64,000 nt of DNA from Plenodomus lindquistii. Taxonomy: Eukaryota > Ascomycota > Dothideomycetes > Pleosporales > Leptosphaeriaceae. Made by a program: the position numbers and the translations under genes. The DNA is taken from positions 2,294,001 through 2,358,000 of the forward strand of contig JANUWI010000002.1 of assembly GCA_025504975.1 (NCBI GenBank). The letters run 5' to 3'. The notes under the pieces were generated by a model. That model did not search any database and was not told the DNA's origin. It was given only the letters and a program-made list of their open reading frames with translations. Positions 52,517 through 64,000 of the stretch are shown one piece after another (positions within the stretch are counted from its first letter, which is position 1; each line of letters begins with the position of its first letter).

Positions 52517-55500
52517 GATGCCCTTGTCGTCTCATCCCTTCTTTCATCATCTGTCTTCTCTTTTGTCGTCGACCTCGTACCTATGATACCCCGCGATACC
52601 CCGCACCCTTTCCTGCATCTTGTTGTTGATGCACTCGCCAAGGCAAGGGAACATCGACCCGACTGGCCACCTCGCCCGCACGGAGTCACTTGGAAAGTCG
52701 CCTCCATGTCGATAAGGTCAAGCCCGTTCCTGCTGGTCAAGGACGGAAGGAGCCTGCCGCCGCGCTTGCATCACAGCATTTCCCATCTCTTTGCATAATA
52801 TGGTTTCACTCCCATCATCCCGGCGTCCTCGGTTTTATCAGTATTGTTCGGTGGTCCAGAGCGCGCGAAGGCTTTCGCTGTGTCTGCTTGCCGTCATGTT
52901 TGTCGGTAGCGAGAAGCGCATTTGCATGTTGTCACCGGTCGGACGTCTGGGGACAAGTACACCATCGTCGGCTGACGTTTGTGTGCGCCTTGTCTTTGAG
53001 GGCATGCACGGTTCTTCTACCTATCACCACTCCATCGTTCACTTTTCAGTCCCGTTAGAGATGCTAGCGATTTGACATATATCGGTATGTTGTACAGCGG
53101 CGTTGTTTGGGATTGCGCGCTTTACCCCCAGCTAGGTACGAGACTGTTAGATGGAATCGGTGTTCGGATGATGTCACGGTTATGATGGAGACATGAATGG
53201 GATATGGTGGATAAATGGCCTTTGATTTTTTTTCCTTCTCGCATCATGTTTCCTGTTTTGATCCTTGTGGGTACATCTTGATTTAGTGTTTTCAATCTTC
53301 CTTTTTTCGTTTTCCCTCTAGTAATCTAGCAATCCAACAATTTCATAACCATGCAATTTCATAACCATGAAGTAAACTCGGTTCTTCCTATTGCAATGCG
53401 GTCAGGTCACTGAAACCTCGATACGAGATGACTCTTACGCTCAGAACGTATACGAGCACCCTTGTCCCTCTACTGGTTGAACGGTGAGCCCAATCACCTG
53501 GTCTGATGACGCCTCTGGCACACCGTTTCAAAGCATGGCTGCAAGCCTCCCGCCGACCTTATTTCACCATGTTGTCATGCGTGCTCAGTGCTGTGCGACA
53601 CGCGTACCCAAGTCTTCAAACTACGAGCGTAGCGAAGCGAAGCGTTCAATCATCATGCATCCGGGGTTTTTTTTTGATGTTGTTGCATGTGCATCATGTG
53701 CATGGAGGAAGTATCAGGTATTGCCTTTGACTATATAATACACATTACAGCCCAGCCCATCGTCCATTTGTATCTACACACCGCTATTACTGTTCATGCC
53801 AGACAGATAGACAGACAGACAATGTGAAGTTTTACCGCTGACGGGTTGATCGAAATCGGGGGGGGGGGAATTGAATGCACACTCGTATCGATATCGATCA
53901 ACTAGGAGTCTGCAAATCATATGCCCTTTATCTCTCTCTCTCTCTCTCTCTCTCTTCCGCACCTCGGCTACAAGTGTTTAATAAAGTTCGTCTTCACGTT
54001 CGACAACACCACATCCCAACATAACATACCCAGTCCCAGTCTTAAAACCCCGCTCATTCTAGAAATAAAAAAAATCAGACACAAGTTCTCCACCTTTGCT
54101 AGGTACTTGAGCCTCCGAATAAAGCCAATGCATATATATACACTTGGAAAAAAAATAATGTCCAGTTCACTCTGCTTATCATCTTCCTCTTCTCTTCTCT
54201 TCTCTTCTCTTCTCAAGCAATTCCAAATCCCATGCATGCATGCTTAATAAATCCCAGTCAAGTCCGTGTACGACAGACGGAGAAAGATAAGGGGAGGGGA
54301 CGGGGGAGAGAAATAATGAAATATGTAGTGGGGCGTTACAACCGTGCTGCCGTACTCCACTCCACTGCACGTCTGCAGCTTGCCTGCAGTCTGTTGTTCG
54401 TGGGTGGTGGGTCTGTAGTATCATGGAAGACCTTTTGCAGAGTGAGAATATTTGTCTGCAGCCTGTGCAGAATGGGGAACACTACATATGCTTTGTCCCC
54501 CCGCGCTTTGCACTTGCACGTCTCTGCTGTGTCCTCGTTTTCACTTTCGACCACTGCCTGCCTGCCTGTCCTGCTTTTGTGTTTGTGGACGGCAGTACCT
54601 AGAGCAGGGCTGGGCGCCTACAGCACCAGTATCTTCGCTTCACGCAGTGTTCTTCATGCAAGCACGAGCAGATAGGTAGTGCATGTCAAAAACTCGACCG
54701 TCTAATGGGAAGCGGTTCAATTCTCCGATGGGCACACCCACCCACCGTATACACAAAAAGCCATTCCCGTACTTCCCCGTCCTTGATCCTAACCTTTACT
54801 CCTAATCATTCACAACCCCCATCACGTCCAAATGACACCCTTGACTCTCCTTCGCACCACCCCCATCTCATCCAAACAAATCTCAAGACTCGACTAAGCC
54901 ATCAGACATCTCCCCCGGCATTCACAACCGTCGCCAAGCCCCTCGCTACCGTTTCAAACACCTTACACAAACCGCTCCATCTCACCCCTTTCACAACCAA
55001 GAACACAACTCCCATGGCGCCATCGTACCCACGACGCACAGACCCCGCGGTTGACCAGTCTTGTGCGAGCATCGGCAGTGTCAGTCTGTGCGAACCGGTC
55101 GAGTGCGACGTTGCACCCTTATCGATTTCTCCAGATCGGTATTGTAGGGGTGCTTAGATCGGATCTACGGCGGGGGAGTCTAGGCGAGGGGCGGCTGATG
55201 GGACAATGTCTCGGTCTGGATGGCTGCTCGCAACACCATGCATCATACACGGTTGCTAGCGCGAACCAGACGGCTGTTGCGGCCGCGAAGAAGTGAGTCA
55301 GTCGCCATGGTGCAAACCAAGTGTGGCTGCAACCTCGTCCCTATAGTGTAGCGTATACCGTTGTGTATTGTCGATAGAGATATATTGTGTAGGCGATGTA
55401 AGCTCTTGTGTGCCATAGTCGCGATGTAAGACGGCAAATCACTACTGTGGCTCTGCATCTGCGGTGCGACATGCACGGCCTCGAGACATCTCACATCGAC

Positions 55501-55918
55501 CCGCCATGGCGTGACCGGGTACAACAACGTCCTGTCTACGACATCTGTCATCGCTGTCACTTTCTGCATGTCTCTGCCCCAGATCCCTCTCTTGCAGCAA
55601 TCTCGCATCCCTTTTGTCCCCGACAACCAGCCTCGTTGATTCCCAACGCCGCGTACAGCCCTGGTCTCGCCTCATGTCCAGGTCAAAGCGGGCTACATGT
55701 AACCTGTCAGGACTGGCAACTTCCCCACAAACCGGCTGTTGCGGTCACCTGTCTCCGCGGACAGAAAGACTGCGTCGGCTGATACGACGCCCGTAATTGT
55801 GTGGAGCATGAGGAGGAATCATCAGACTGGGGTACAGCTCGGTTACTCGGATGCTGCCGAACCGCTGACCAGGAGGCCTGGTGCCCTTCATTCCGTCGCC
55901 GGTATTTTGACCGAAAGG
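52517..55918. other. Long gene-poor region with microsatellites
   Basis: 3.4 kb between the bHLH and cox19 genes, which converge here. Includes the bHLH 3' region, a run of nine G near 53861, a TC dinucleotide array and a CTTCT array. A 150-codon frame at 54705-55157 (+) has no recognisable domain; an ATG at 55014 could begin a short peptide but I cannot build a gene. Confidence 0.45.
53931..53956. repeat. TC dinucleotide repeat
   Basis: About thirteen TC units, followed 230 nt later by a CTTCT array at about 54187-54214. Confidence 0.9.
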
Positions 55919-56910
55919 CTATGAGCCGCGAGGCTTATCTTGATCGTGAGGTTGCGATGGTCGGGGTGAGGTTGCAGTGGCAGCGGCAGCGGCGGGGGAG
56001 CTAGGGCTGTCGCTATCATCGCCGAATCCAAGATTTCGAAACGAGTCAGGAGCCATCAGATTCCTATACAGTCGCGGAGTGGTTAGCGCAGGGTTCTTCA
56101 CCGCAAAGCTGTTGCGGACGGGCAATAACGGCTTGCGCCTTGCTCGGCAGCTTCCGAGGCAGTGTGACAGAATGAAGTGGGGGGAGGGGCCGCGATGTTG
56201 GCTGGGGATTCAAGGCGAGACAAGCCAGTCAACGCAGACTGAAGGTTGCCGATTCGACAAGTCTGGCGTTTCAGATCTTGATCAGATGGGAGGAATGCGC
56301 AGTGCAGCATCGCTCCCTTGGCTCCGCTCCAGAGGTCCCGGATACCTGGTCCGGCACAAACTGACAGGTCGGTATCACAGAGTCCTCTCAGCCCTTGCTT
56401 GCATGTTCACAGCCAATTGAAAGGGAGGAGGTTGGCTGCTGGATATGGGCGGTAGAGAAGCGGTGTGCTGGGTACGTACCGGTCCATACGGCATGACAGG
56501 TATGACTTGGAGAGCTCGCGGCACTCGGGGTCGTTGGTGCCACGGTGGGATTTGATGCATCGTAGGTACGAGAGCATGATACTCTTGCATTCGCCTGGAA
56601 TGTTGGGTCAGTCCCTGGGCGCCGCGAGACGTGGGTGAAAGCGGCAGTCGGTGGTTGAAGGCGGGCAGCATCGGCGGCAGCCATGGCGGGGTGGTGCAGT
56701 GAACGTACCGTCGTGGTCCAATGGGAAAGAGCCACGCTCCGGCCTGGGAGAAGGACACCGTCAGTCCATGTAGCAGCGAGAAGCGTGGCAGCAGGGCAAG
56801 TATTTGGAAGCGTCGCCATGCAATGCAACGCAACAGAAAGCGGAAGGTGGGCCTTACGGATTGGGTTTGTGGACCTTCTGCCCCAGCCCTGCGCCGCCGA
56901 AATTGCTCAT
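55919..56910 (-). CDS. COX19: Cox19, cytochrome c oxidase assembly factor
   Basis: Twin CX9C protein of the mitochondrial intermembrane space, imported by Mia40 and needed for copper delivery or redox control in complex IV assembly. Four exons (56910-56858, 56743-56709, 56594-56480, 56063-55919) give 115 residues. The spliced protein starts MSNFGGAGLGQKVHKPNP, then PERGSFPLDHDGECKSIM, the family hallmark. The two motifs are CKSIMLSYLRC and CRELSKSYLSC, each with exactly nine residues between Cys, followed by RMDRNLMAPDSFRNLGFGDD. The tail is Ala/Ser/Pro-rich and dispensable-looking. Introns are 114, 114 and 416 nt, long for a gene this small. Confidence 0.94.
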
Positions 56911-57252
56911 TGTAGTTCGATGACGTGGGGAGACTGTGAAGGGGGTAGGCGGTGTTGAGGTGCAATGAGCTGTTGTCGTGGTGGAGACATGTCATTCTCA
57001 ATCAGATGGAGTGAGCTCTGAGTCTGAGTAAACTTAGGTAGCGCATGGCCAGTGCGCGGCTATCATCCCTGCTCATCCGGCATGACGTGCATATGCATCG
57101 CGCCTCCAACACTGTCATTGAGTGGTCAAACTGACCAGGGCCTTCGCTTGCAAAGGTCATGCAAGTCGAGTGCCTGTATACAAAGGGTATCGAATTTATA
57201 AGAACCAGGCCACAGCATACTCCATGTCCAAGGGCCTGCACACTAAGAACAA
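56911..57252. other. Intergenic
   Basis: 342 nt between two minus-strand genes: cox19 promoter and npr3 3' region. Nothing else recognised. Confidence 0.5.
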
Positions 57253-59865
57253 CTACCAGTGCCTCGTAACAACCAGCCACCCCTTCTCCCTCACCGCATT
57301 AAACAGTGCAGCAACCCTCTTTCTCTTGATGCCCTCTCTCGCCGAAACATCCTCAATGGCATGCTTACCATCCAGATGCCTCAACAGCATACCCCAGCTC
57401 TCCTTCAACTCCTTGCCAGTTACACCAAAGGCCACATCCGTGTGCTTCGGCGGGCTGGGATTCGCAGCTACAAAAGAGGCGCTCTCAAACGATTCAGCAA
57501 TCTTATCAAGCCAACGCGCTTCGAGAGACGATGCCTTTTGCGGGGAAAGAATGGTTGTAGCTTTGAAGTCTTTGGCTGTTGGTGGAGGAAAGGTGGTTTC
57601 TGGAGACGATGGTGAGGCTACCGACGCTCGAGATGGAGAAGTAGGCTTCAAGTGTAATGGAGAGGGCCGGAATGGCTTCACGTCTCGGACTCCAAGATGA
57701 GACGGAGATTCGGCTCTTTGTATCGTACTCGGTCCAATCGTTGTGCGCTGACTGCTGGTACTTCCAGCATCTGATGCTGTTCGAACAACCGTCCCTCGGT
57801 ACTGTGCCATCGCAGTTGCCATGGCCGATACTGTGAGCTGCGGACTGAGCATGGTGCTGGCTTCCGTCTCGTCGTTTCCAGTAGAACTCGGGTCGCGATC
57901 TCGGCGTGTGCGGCGCAACGGCGTCAATGACCTTGTTGAGCCCGTCGAGATCAAACTGTTGCGCTTGTCTGATAGCAAGCTGTCGGTACCAGAGTCGTTG
58001 TCGCCCACCAGCTCCTTTCGAGTCTCCTCTACCTTCTTCATACGCTCCTCTCGTTCCATCTCAAGGGCCACTTGTGCTTTGATCTCTGGTGTGACTCGTA
58101 CCCATGCAAAAGTTCGCAGTTGCGTCACCCATCCTCCGCGCATCAGCCAAGCCAAGATCTCCATATAGGCTTCACGATGTTCAGCGGTCGGTATGAACGT
58201 TCTGAATGGTCGCGGGGTGCCAGAGAGCATGCTCAGCACTTTTGGTAACGTGGGTAGTGTGGGAAACCGTTGCGCATAGATGTTGATTGCAGCAGGGAGA
58301 ACAGTCATGTCTGCATTGGGGCTGACAATGTATGTGTCTCGAGGCGACAGTGGCGATATAAGGCGTGCCCGCCGCCAGTAGACGAGGTGGCTGGCGATAT
58401 ACTCCATGTCCTGTGCAAGGATATTGTGCTTCTTTGAAATCTTGAGTAATGATTTTGTAGGGATGATGTTCCTAATGTAGAATGCGATCGCGGCAGCATT
58501 TCCACCAGAATCACCACCGAGATCCTTGATCAGTGTCTCGGTGTCTTCAAGTAGCAGTAACGCTGCATGCTGGGTCATGGGTGCATCGTCGTCTTCGAGG
58601 ATGACGTTGGATGTGGTAAGCCAGAGACCAGGCATCTGAGGCTCCAAAGCGTTTGGCAGATATGGCGTAGAGTCTGCTTGCGGTATCTGAAACGATGTGT
58701 TGAAAGTCGCATCGAAATGTATGTGCGCTATTTTGTCGTGCGAGATGGTATCAAACATGATAGCTATCGACTTTGCGAGGGGTGATATGCCGACAATCTT
58801 GCGCCAAGTTGCTGTAATGGACTCGTTGTTCTCTTTGGCCCGTTGCTTCATATCAATGATTCGCTTCGACTCTTTCCATACGTATTGGAAGCGCGCTTCC
58901 TCGTACTTGAGTGCTTTGGCGTACTTGCGCGTCACATTGTCGTACATTTCTTTGATGCGCTGCTGATATTCCAGAGCAGGCGGATTGAGCACGAATACCA
59001 CATTGAACATGGTCATGTCAGGATTGTTGGAGTCTTGGGAGGTGGAGGCACTGCGCGTGTCGGATCCCACTTCAGACGGTGCTGCGGTGCTGTTCATGGA
59101 GTCGTGGCCGTAGCCGGGCTCAAAGCCCTCTGGATATACGAATGGCTCTTGCACTGGCTTGAGAGAATCTTTCGGGGAATCAGCATCATCTTCCTCGTCT
59201 CCGATAGTCAAGTTCTTCACCAAGTCGCCATCCTCTAGCCGTTCTTTTTCGGTGCGCTTCTTTTTCTTTCGTTTTGCCTTCTTCCACAAGCCGTCATCTC
59301 TAACAAACATTGGCGCGCCTACAAACACGATGCTCTCGACGCCCAGCTCGAAGCGACGCTTGTTGAAATCCTTGTCTGGACTTAGCATCTTCTCGAGCGC
59401 ATCCGTCCTGAAGCCCAACACGGTGTTCCAGTCGTGATCGCCCCCTTGCCGTCGAGAACCGGGCCCGTTTCCACACTCGATGCCATTGTCGTCCTCATCG
59501 TCGTCCATGCTCTCCTGCTTGCCCCATATTCCCGTGCCCAATTTGGACTTGTCGCGATCGCGCGAACTCGCATTCGTCACCGTGCGCCCCGAGCCACGGC
59601 CGCCACTTGTGCGACTTCCAACCTCGATGTCATTCTCGTCGTCCGAGTCTGTCGTGCTGTCCCAGTCGCTGTCTGAACTGCGCGAATCGACGCTGGCGGT
59701 CGATGTGTCGTGACGGAACCAGGCCGGGTCCTTTGCCGCGGCGAGCGCAGCTGCGGATGGCGAGAGCGGCGGGTAATGGAAGACGAGGCGCGGGCCGAGG
59801 GAGCGCGACTTGGTGACGAGGAGGATGGCGTGGAGGTTCGAGGCAGGCGGAAGTGGCAGGGCCAT
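57253..59865 (-). CDS. NPR3: Npr3, nitrogen permease regulator (SEACIT/GATOR1 subunit)
   Basis: Subunit, with Npr2 and Iml1, of the GTPase-activating complex that switches off TORC1 at the vacuole when amino acids are scarce. Single exon, 870 residues. N-terminus: LHAILLVTKSRSLGPRLVFH then YPPLSPS, the longin-like start of the family. A long acidic insert (DDENDIEV, DDDEDDNGIE) precedes LGFRTDALEKMLSPDKDFNK and RRFELGVESIVFVGAPMFVR. The core continues MTMFNVVFVLNPPALEYQQR, YVWKESKRIIDMKQRAKE, LLEDTETLIKDLGG, DMEYIASHLVYWRRARLISP and FPTLPTLPKVLSMLS. The C-terminus has AWLMRGGWVTQLRTFAWVRV and a winged-helix-like end with LDGKHAIEDVSAREGIKR. Divergent from the P450 gene across 960 nt. Confidence 0.94.
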   Translation of the reverse strand: MALPLPPASNLHAILLVTKSRSLGPRLVFHYPPLSPSAAALAAAKDPAWFRHDTSTASVDSRSSDSDWDSTTDSDDENDIEVGSRTSGGRGSGRTVTNASSRDRDKSKLGTGIWGKQESMDDDEDDNGIECGNGPGSRRQGGDHDWNTVLGFRTDALEKMLSPDKDFNKRRFELGVESIVFVGAPMFVRDDGLWKKAKRKKKKRTEKERLEDGDLVKNLTIGDEEDDADSPKDSLKPVQEPFVYPEGFEPGYGHDSMNSTAAPSEVGSDTRSASTSQDSNNPDMTMFNVVFVLNPPALEYQQRIKEMYDNVTRKYAKALKYEEARFQYVWKESKRIIDMKQRAKENNESITATWRKIVGISPLAKSIAIMFDTISHDKIAHIHFDATFNTSFQIPQADSTPYLPNALEPQMPGLWLTTSNVILEDDDAPMTQHAALLLLEDTETLIKDLGGDSGGNAAAIAFYIRNIIPTKSLLKISKKHNILAQDMEYIASHLVYWRRARLISPLSPRDTYIVSPNADMTVLPAAINIYAQRFPTLPTLPKVLSMLSGTPRPFRTFIPTAEHREAYMEILAWLMRGGWVTQLRTFAWVRVTPEIKAQVALEMEREERMKKVEETRKELVGDNDSGTDSLLSDKRNSLISTGSTRSLTPLRRTRRDRDPSSTGNDETEASTMLSPQLTVSAMATAMAQYRGTVVRTASDAGSTSSQRTTIGPSTIQRAESPSHLGVRDVKPFRPSPLHLKPTSPSRASVASPSSPETTFPPPTAKDFKATTILSPQKASSLEARWLDKIAESFESASFVAANPSPPKHTDVAFGVTGKELKESWGMLLRHLDGKHAIEDVSAREGIKRKRVAALFNAVREKGWLVVTRHW

Positions 59866-60826
59866 TGAATGCAGGAGACATGATCGATTGGGAAGCCCCA
59901 GCCAGGGCGGGGAAGGAAGGAAGCGGGCGGCCGAGATGCGGCGGGCGGGAGATCTAGCTGTAAACAGACGACACCTTCACTCCTCCACCCAACTGCATCT
60001 ACTCCCAATTACCGATTGCGAGCCTTGAGCAACCCCTGCATTAGCGTCTTAGACAGAAGACATATGTTGAAAGCTGAGTTATTACTCTACCGCGCCGAGT
60101 ATCAAGCCTGATTTACTCTTCGACCGAATTTACTGGGCTTGGACAGGATCCTTCTCAAGGTCGATGTACGATGTACTTACTCTCTGCGAAAGTTGTGCTC
60201 CACTTTCGCTCACCGCTGTGGCCACACAAGGAACCCATGTGGTTGTGCTGACATCACGCGTGGGTATGCTTTCGTCCAACCAATCAAAGCTGGCTGATGC
60301 TCGGCTTACAGTTGCCTGACTGTCCTTCGCCTGTACCACCAACTGAGTAGCTATACATGAAGTCGTCTCGGAAACTTCACCTATTTCGATCTGAACCGAT
60401 CAAACGTCGGACATTTTCCCAATCTCACAAAATCGATTCCATGAGCTTGCTGTTGCATGTGTTTTCAGCCTCGGCCGACCCACTTACCCTCCGAACACCG
60501 ATCCCAACGCTGGCCCAATTGAGACGAGCAAATCACCGTGCACAGTAGTGTATGCTCCGACCGAGGCATCTTTTCAGCAACGCATGAAAAGCGGTGCTGA
60601 AGTCTCATGTATGTAACTCTCGGAGGACGCGACGAGTGCGCTTATCGCCCTGCGCGTCATTTCTTTGACGTGTCGACTGGGATTGGGATGCCAAAACTCA
60701 AATACCTGGCCTGATATATAGTTCGTCAGAATCGACTGTCAAAGCGATGTTTCATTCCTGCAACACACTTACAACTGCGCAATTCGTTTTTTGGCCTGAG
60801 CCACATTCAATTCGTTTACTTTAGCG
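59866..60826. other. Intergenic, divergent promoters of npr3 and CYP505
   Basis: 961 nt between divergent genes. Short frames at 60130-60550 look like chance. No specific site can be named. Confidence 0.45.
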
Positions 60827-63800
60827 ATGGAGTACGAAACGATACTCGGCCCTCCTGGCCTTCCCATTGTGGGAAACATTGCAGATATCGACGCCACAAG
60901 CCCCCTTCAGTCGATGTGCAACTTGTCGTTGAAATATGGTAAGCGGTGGACTTTCTTATCAGCGTGACCTTTGGGCTTTAGAAAGTGTTTGGAACTTGAC
61001 TGATCAAGCTAGGTCCATTATGGAAATTCTACATTGGCGGCGACCGAGTGGTCATTGCATCGCAAGCTCTGATGGACGAGATTTGCAACGAGGAGCGTTT
61101 TTCAAAGATCATTGCAGCGTCACTCGGTGAAGTGCGTAACGGAGTGCATGATGGCCTCTTCACATCCTACGGACCGGAAGAGAAGAACTGGGGTATTGCC
61201 CATCGAGTTCTTCTACCTCAACTTGGACCACTTGCAATTCGCAACATGTTCAACGAGATGCACGATATTGCTGCACAACTTGTCATGAAGTGGGCGAGAC
61301 ACGGACCTGAGCATAGGATACGCGTGACTGACGACTTCACTCGTTTGACTCTCGACACTATCGCCCTGTGTACCATGGACTTTAGGTTCAATTCTTACTA
61401 TCAGGAGCGCATGCATCCATTCGTCAATGCAATGGGTGATTTCCTAAAGACGAGCGGAGATAGAGCGAGGAGAGATCCCATCACACAGATGTTCTACCGC
61501 GCCGAGACACAGAAGTATTGGGATGACATTGCGTTGCTCCGGAAAACGAGCTTGGAAGTTATTCAAAACCGCAAGGACAACCCAGTTGACAAGAAGGATT
61601 TGCTCAATGGCATGTTGAAAGGAGTCGACCCAAAGACCGGCGAGAAGATGACTGTAAGTCTACCAAGGAGCTGTTTCAGTTCACGTTCCTGATGACCTAG
61701 GACGAAAACATTATCGACAACCTGATCACGTTTCTCATCGCTGGCCACGAGACGACTTCGGGCATGCTTTCATTCACCTTCTACTACCTGTTGAAGAACC
61801 CAGAAGCCTACAATCGGGCACAACAGGAAGTCGATTCAGTCATTGGAAAAGGGCCTATAACGGTTGACCACCTTTCCAAGGTGCCGTACCTTAATGCTGT
61901 CCTTCGCGAGGCTTTGCGGCTGCAGTCAACAGCTCCCTCCATCGGCCTCACAGCCAAAGAAGACACGACTCTGGGAGGCAAGTACGCCATCAAAAAAGGC
62001 GTGCCAATTGTAGCCTTACTACCCATGGTGCATCGCGATCCTGTGGCATACGGAGAGGATGCGGAAGAGTTCCGACCTGAGCGGATGCTGGACGAAGAGT
62101 TTGATCGCCGGAACAAAGAATTTCCCAATTGCTGGAAGCCTTTCGGCAATGGCATGAGGGGATGCATCGGAAGACCTTTCGCCTGGCAAGAATCACTACT
62201 CGTGCTGGCGATCCTTCTGCAGAACTTCAACTTCTCCATGGATGATGCGTCGTACCAACTTCAGATCAAGCAGACGCTCTCGATCAAGCCAAAGGACTTC
62301 TACATGCGTGCACGCCTCCGAAACCATGTGTCAGCGACGGACCTGGAGCGCTCGCTTTCTTCGGCAACGATCCACGATCCCCCACCAGCCAGCGGTGTCT
62401 CTAAGATCAAGCCGCGAGCCAAGAATGGGAAGCCCGTGGCCATCTATTACGGATCAAATACTGGTACATGCGAGGCCTTGGCCAATCGACTCGCTAGCGA
62501 TGCCGCGAACCATGGCTTTAGAGCGGACGTTGTAGACACACTCGATTCTGTACGAGGAGGGTTACCAAAGGACAAGCCGGTCGTGATAATCACAGCGTCC
62601 TACGAAGGTGCACCGGCTGACAATGCAGCACACTTCGTCAATTGGGTTGGCACACTCAAGGCAGACGAAATGAAGGATGTGTCGTACGCGGTCTTCGGCT
62701 GTGGCCACCGTGACTGGGCAAAGACGTTTCATAAAATCCCCAAGTATCTCGATCGTCAGCTGGCTGAGCTCGGCGCGACCAAGATGGTCGATATGGGTAG
62801 TACGGACGCTGCGTCAGGCGACATATTCACTGATTTCGAAACCTGGGAGGATCACACCTTCTGGCCTGCGATGAGGGAGAAGTATGGATCGACGGAAGCC
62901 GACGGCGAAGGCTCGCTGGAGACTACACTGGATGTCGAAGTGTCCACCCCTCGATCTTCCACCCTGCGTCAGGATGTCCGTGAGGCACGCGTCGAAGAGG
63001 TGGAGGTTCTGTCTAGCTCTAATGTCACCGAGAAACGACATATTGAGATCAGTCTTCCGTCTGATATGTCCTACTCGGCAGGCGATTACCTAGCGATACT
63101 CCCTCTGAACCCCAAGGAGAACATTCAACGTGCAATGAGGCACTTCGGACTCTCCTGGGATAGCATGCTTACGATCTCATCGGCTGGTCCCACAGCATTG
63201 CCTACTGACACGCCTATCAGCGCCAGTGACGTGCTCGGCGCCTACGTCGAACTCGCTCAGCCGGCAAGCAAGCGTAATGTGATTGCTCTCGCCGATGCAT
63301 CAAGCGACGAAGCGCACAAGACGGAGCTCAGTCGCCTTGCCGAAGAGGCCTTCAGCGAGGAGATTACAGCGAAGCGCGTTTCTGTTCTCGATCTTCTTGA
63401 ACGCTTTCCATCCGCAAAGTTGCCACTGGGCGTTTTCCTAAAGATGCAACCTCCGATGCGTGTTCGGCAGTACTCGATTTCTTCTTCACCTCTTTGGAAT
63501 CCAAGCAATGTGACTCTGACTTATGCGGTCGTCAACCAGCCTGCTCTGAGCGGCCAGGGCCAATACGTCGGAGTAGCGACCAACTACCTTGCGAACCTCG
63601 CGCCGGGTGACAGGCTGCATGTCAGTGTTCGTCAGTCGCACAAGGCGTTCCATTTGCCCAAAGACGGGAAGAATGTGCCTGTCATCATGATTGCTGCAGG
63701 AACAGGTAAGCACAATCAATCCACGAACAAGCATTCAATATCTTGCTAAATGGTGTACAGGTCTTGCGCCCTTTCGTGGTTTCATCCAGGAGCGCGCTGC

Positions 63801-64000
63801 CCAGCTCGCCGCCGGTCGCAACCTTGCACCAGCAATTTTGTTCTATGGGTGCCACTCTCCGGACAGCGACCTCCTCTACGCAGACGTTCTCAAGCGTTGG
63901 GAACAAATGGGAGCAGTATCACTCCGCTACGCCTTCTCTCGCGCCACAGAAAAGTCGGAGGGCTGCAAATACGTGCAAGATCGATTATACCACGACCGTG
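60827..64000 (+). CDS. CYP505-type self-sufficient P450/reductase (partial, 3' end outside)
   Basis: Fusion of a cytochrome P450 and its diflavin reductase, as in Fusarium P450foxy, which hydroxylates fatty acids near the omega end. Exons 60827-60938, 61013-61653, 61701-63705 and 63761 to the window edge; about 999 of an expected 1,060-1,080 residues are present. P450 part: LGPPGLPIVGNIADID (proline-rich hinge), I-helix FLIAGHETTSG (about residue 265), K-helix EALR, and heme loop FGNGMRGCIGRPFAWQE with its Cys near residue 403. Reductase part: flavodoxin motif YYGSNTGTCEALANRLA (about 500), ASYEGAPADNA, FGCGHRDWAKTFHKIPKYLD, then the FAD-binding RQYSISSSPLW and the NADPH loop IAAGTGLAPFRGFIQERAAQ completed across intron 3. 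The final FSRATEKS lies in the NADP-binding end; the stop codon is beyond 64000. Confidence 0.95.

Noticed and set aside
54705..55296. Possible small gene starting near 55014
   Set aside because: No recognised domain and no splice model that keeps a convincing protein.
56063..56100. GAGTGGTTAGCGC resembling a tRNA D arm inside the last cox19 intron
   Set aside because: No anticodon, T arm or acceptor stem follows; chance match.
1..64000. CRISPR arrays, insertion sequences, complete transposons or a secondary-metabolite cluster
   Set aside because: No regularly spaced repeats, no transposase or reverse-transcriptase genes and no PKS/NRPS/terpene core genes are visible.

Overview
The window comes from a filamentous ascomycete (Pezizomycotina, most likely a Dothideomycete). 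Genes are interrupted by many introns of about 45-70 nt with GT..AG ends and CTAAY-like branch sites. The gene content fits: a HET-domain protein, a self-sufficient CYP505 P450-reductase, a Yfl054-type aquaglyceroporin, a Trl1-type tRNA ligase and an F-box-like/ankyrin family protein. The class-level placement is inference from gene content, not from a search.

Layout. 1-10 kb: gluconokinase (-), retromer subunit Vps26 (+), aquaglyceroporin (+) and a TDT-family anion transporter (+). 10.5-16 kb is an accessory island: a broken ABCC transporter, a decayed fragment related to the F-box-like/ankyrin gene, an orphan membrane protein, an initiator tRNA-Met gene split by a 54-nt insert, and an intact F-box-like/ankyrin gene. 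16-26 kb is dense housekeeping: long-chain-base kinase (-), beta-COP (-), Mago nashi (+), Gid4/Vid24 (+) and Trm8 (+). 26-36 kb: an old yellow enzyme (-), HET protein (+), CsbD-like stress protein (+), a THO-complex WD40 protein (+), an SDR (+) and a putative secreted acidic protein (+). 36-41 kb: tRNA ligase (-) and homogentisate dioxygenase (-). 41-57 kb is gene-poor and microsatellite-rich, holding only Sft2 (-), an Rtg3-like bHLH factor (+) and Cox19 (-). 57-64 kb: Npr3 (-) and, divergently, a CYP505 gene (+) that runs off the right edge.

The genes form no single pathway. Themes are membrane traffic (Vps26, beta-COP, Sft2), nutrient signalling (Npr3, Gid4, Rtg3-like bHLH), RNA biology (Mago, THO, Trm8, Trl1, tRNA-iMet) and carbon or aromatic metabolism (gluconokinase, homogentisate dioxygenase, OYE, SDR).

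The most unusual object is the tRNA gene at 13718-13843 (-). It is a textbook eukaryotic initiator tRNA-Met: every stem pairs perfectly and A1:U72, the three G:C pairs of the anticodon stem, A54 and A60 are all present. It is cut at position 43/44 by 54 nt that look like a spliceosomal intron (GTTCGT start, ACTAAT branch-like element, GCAG end), not like a tRNA intron at 37/38.
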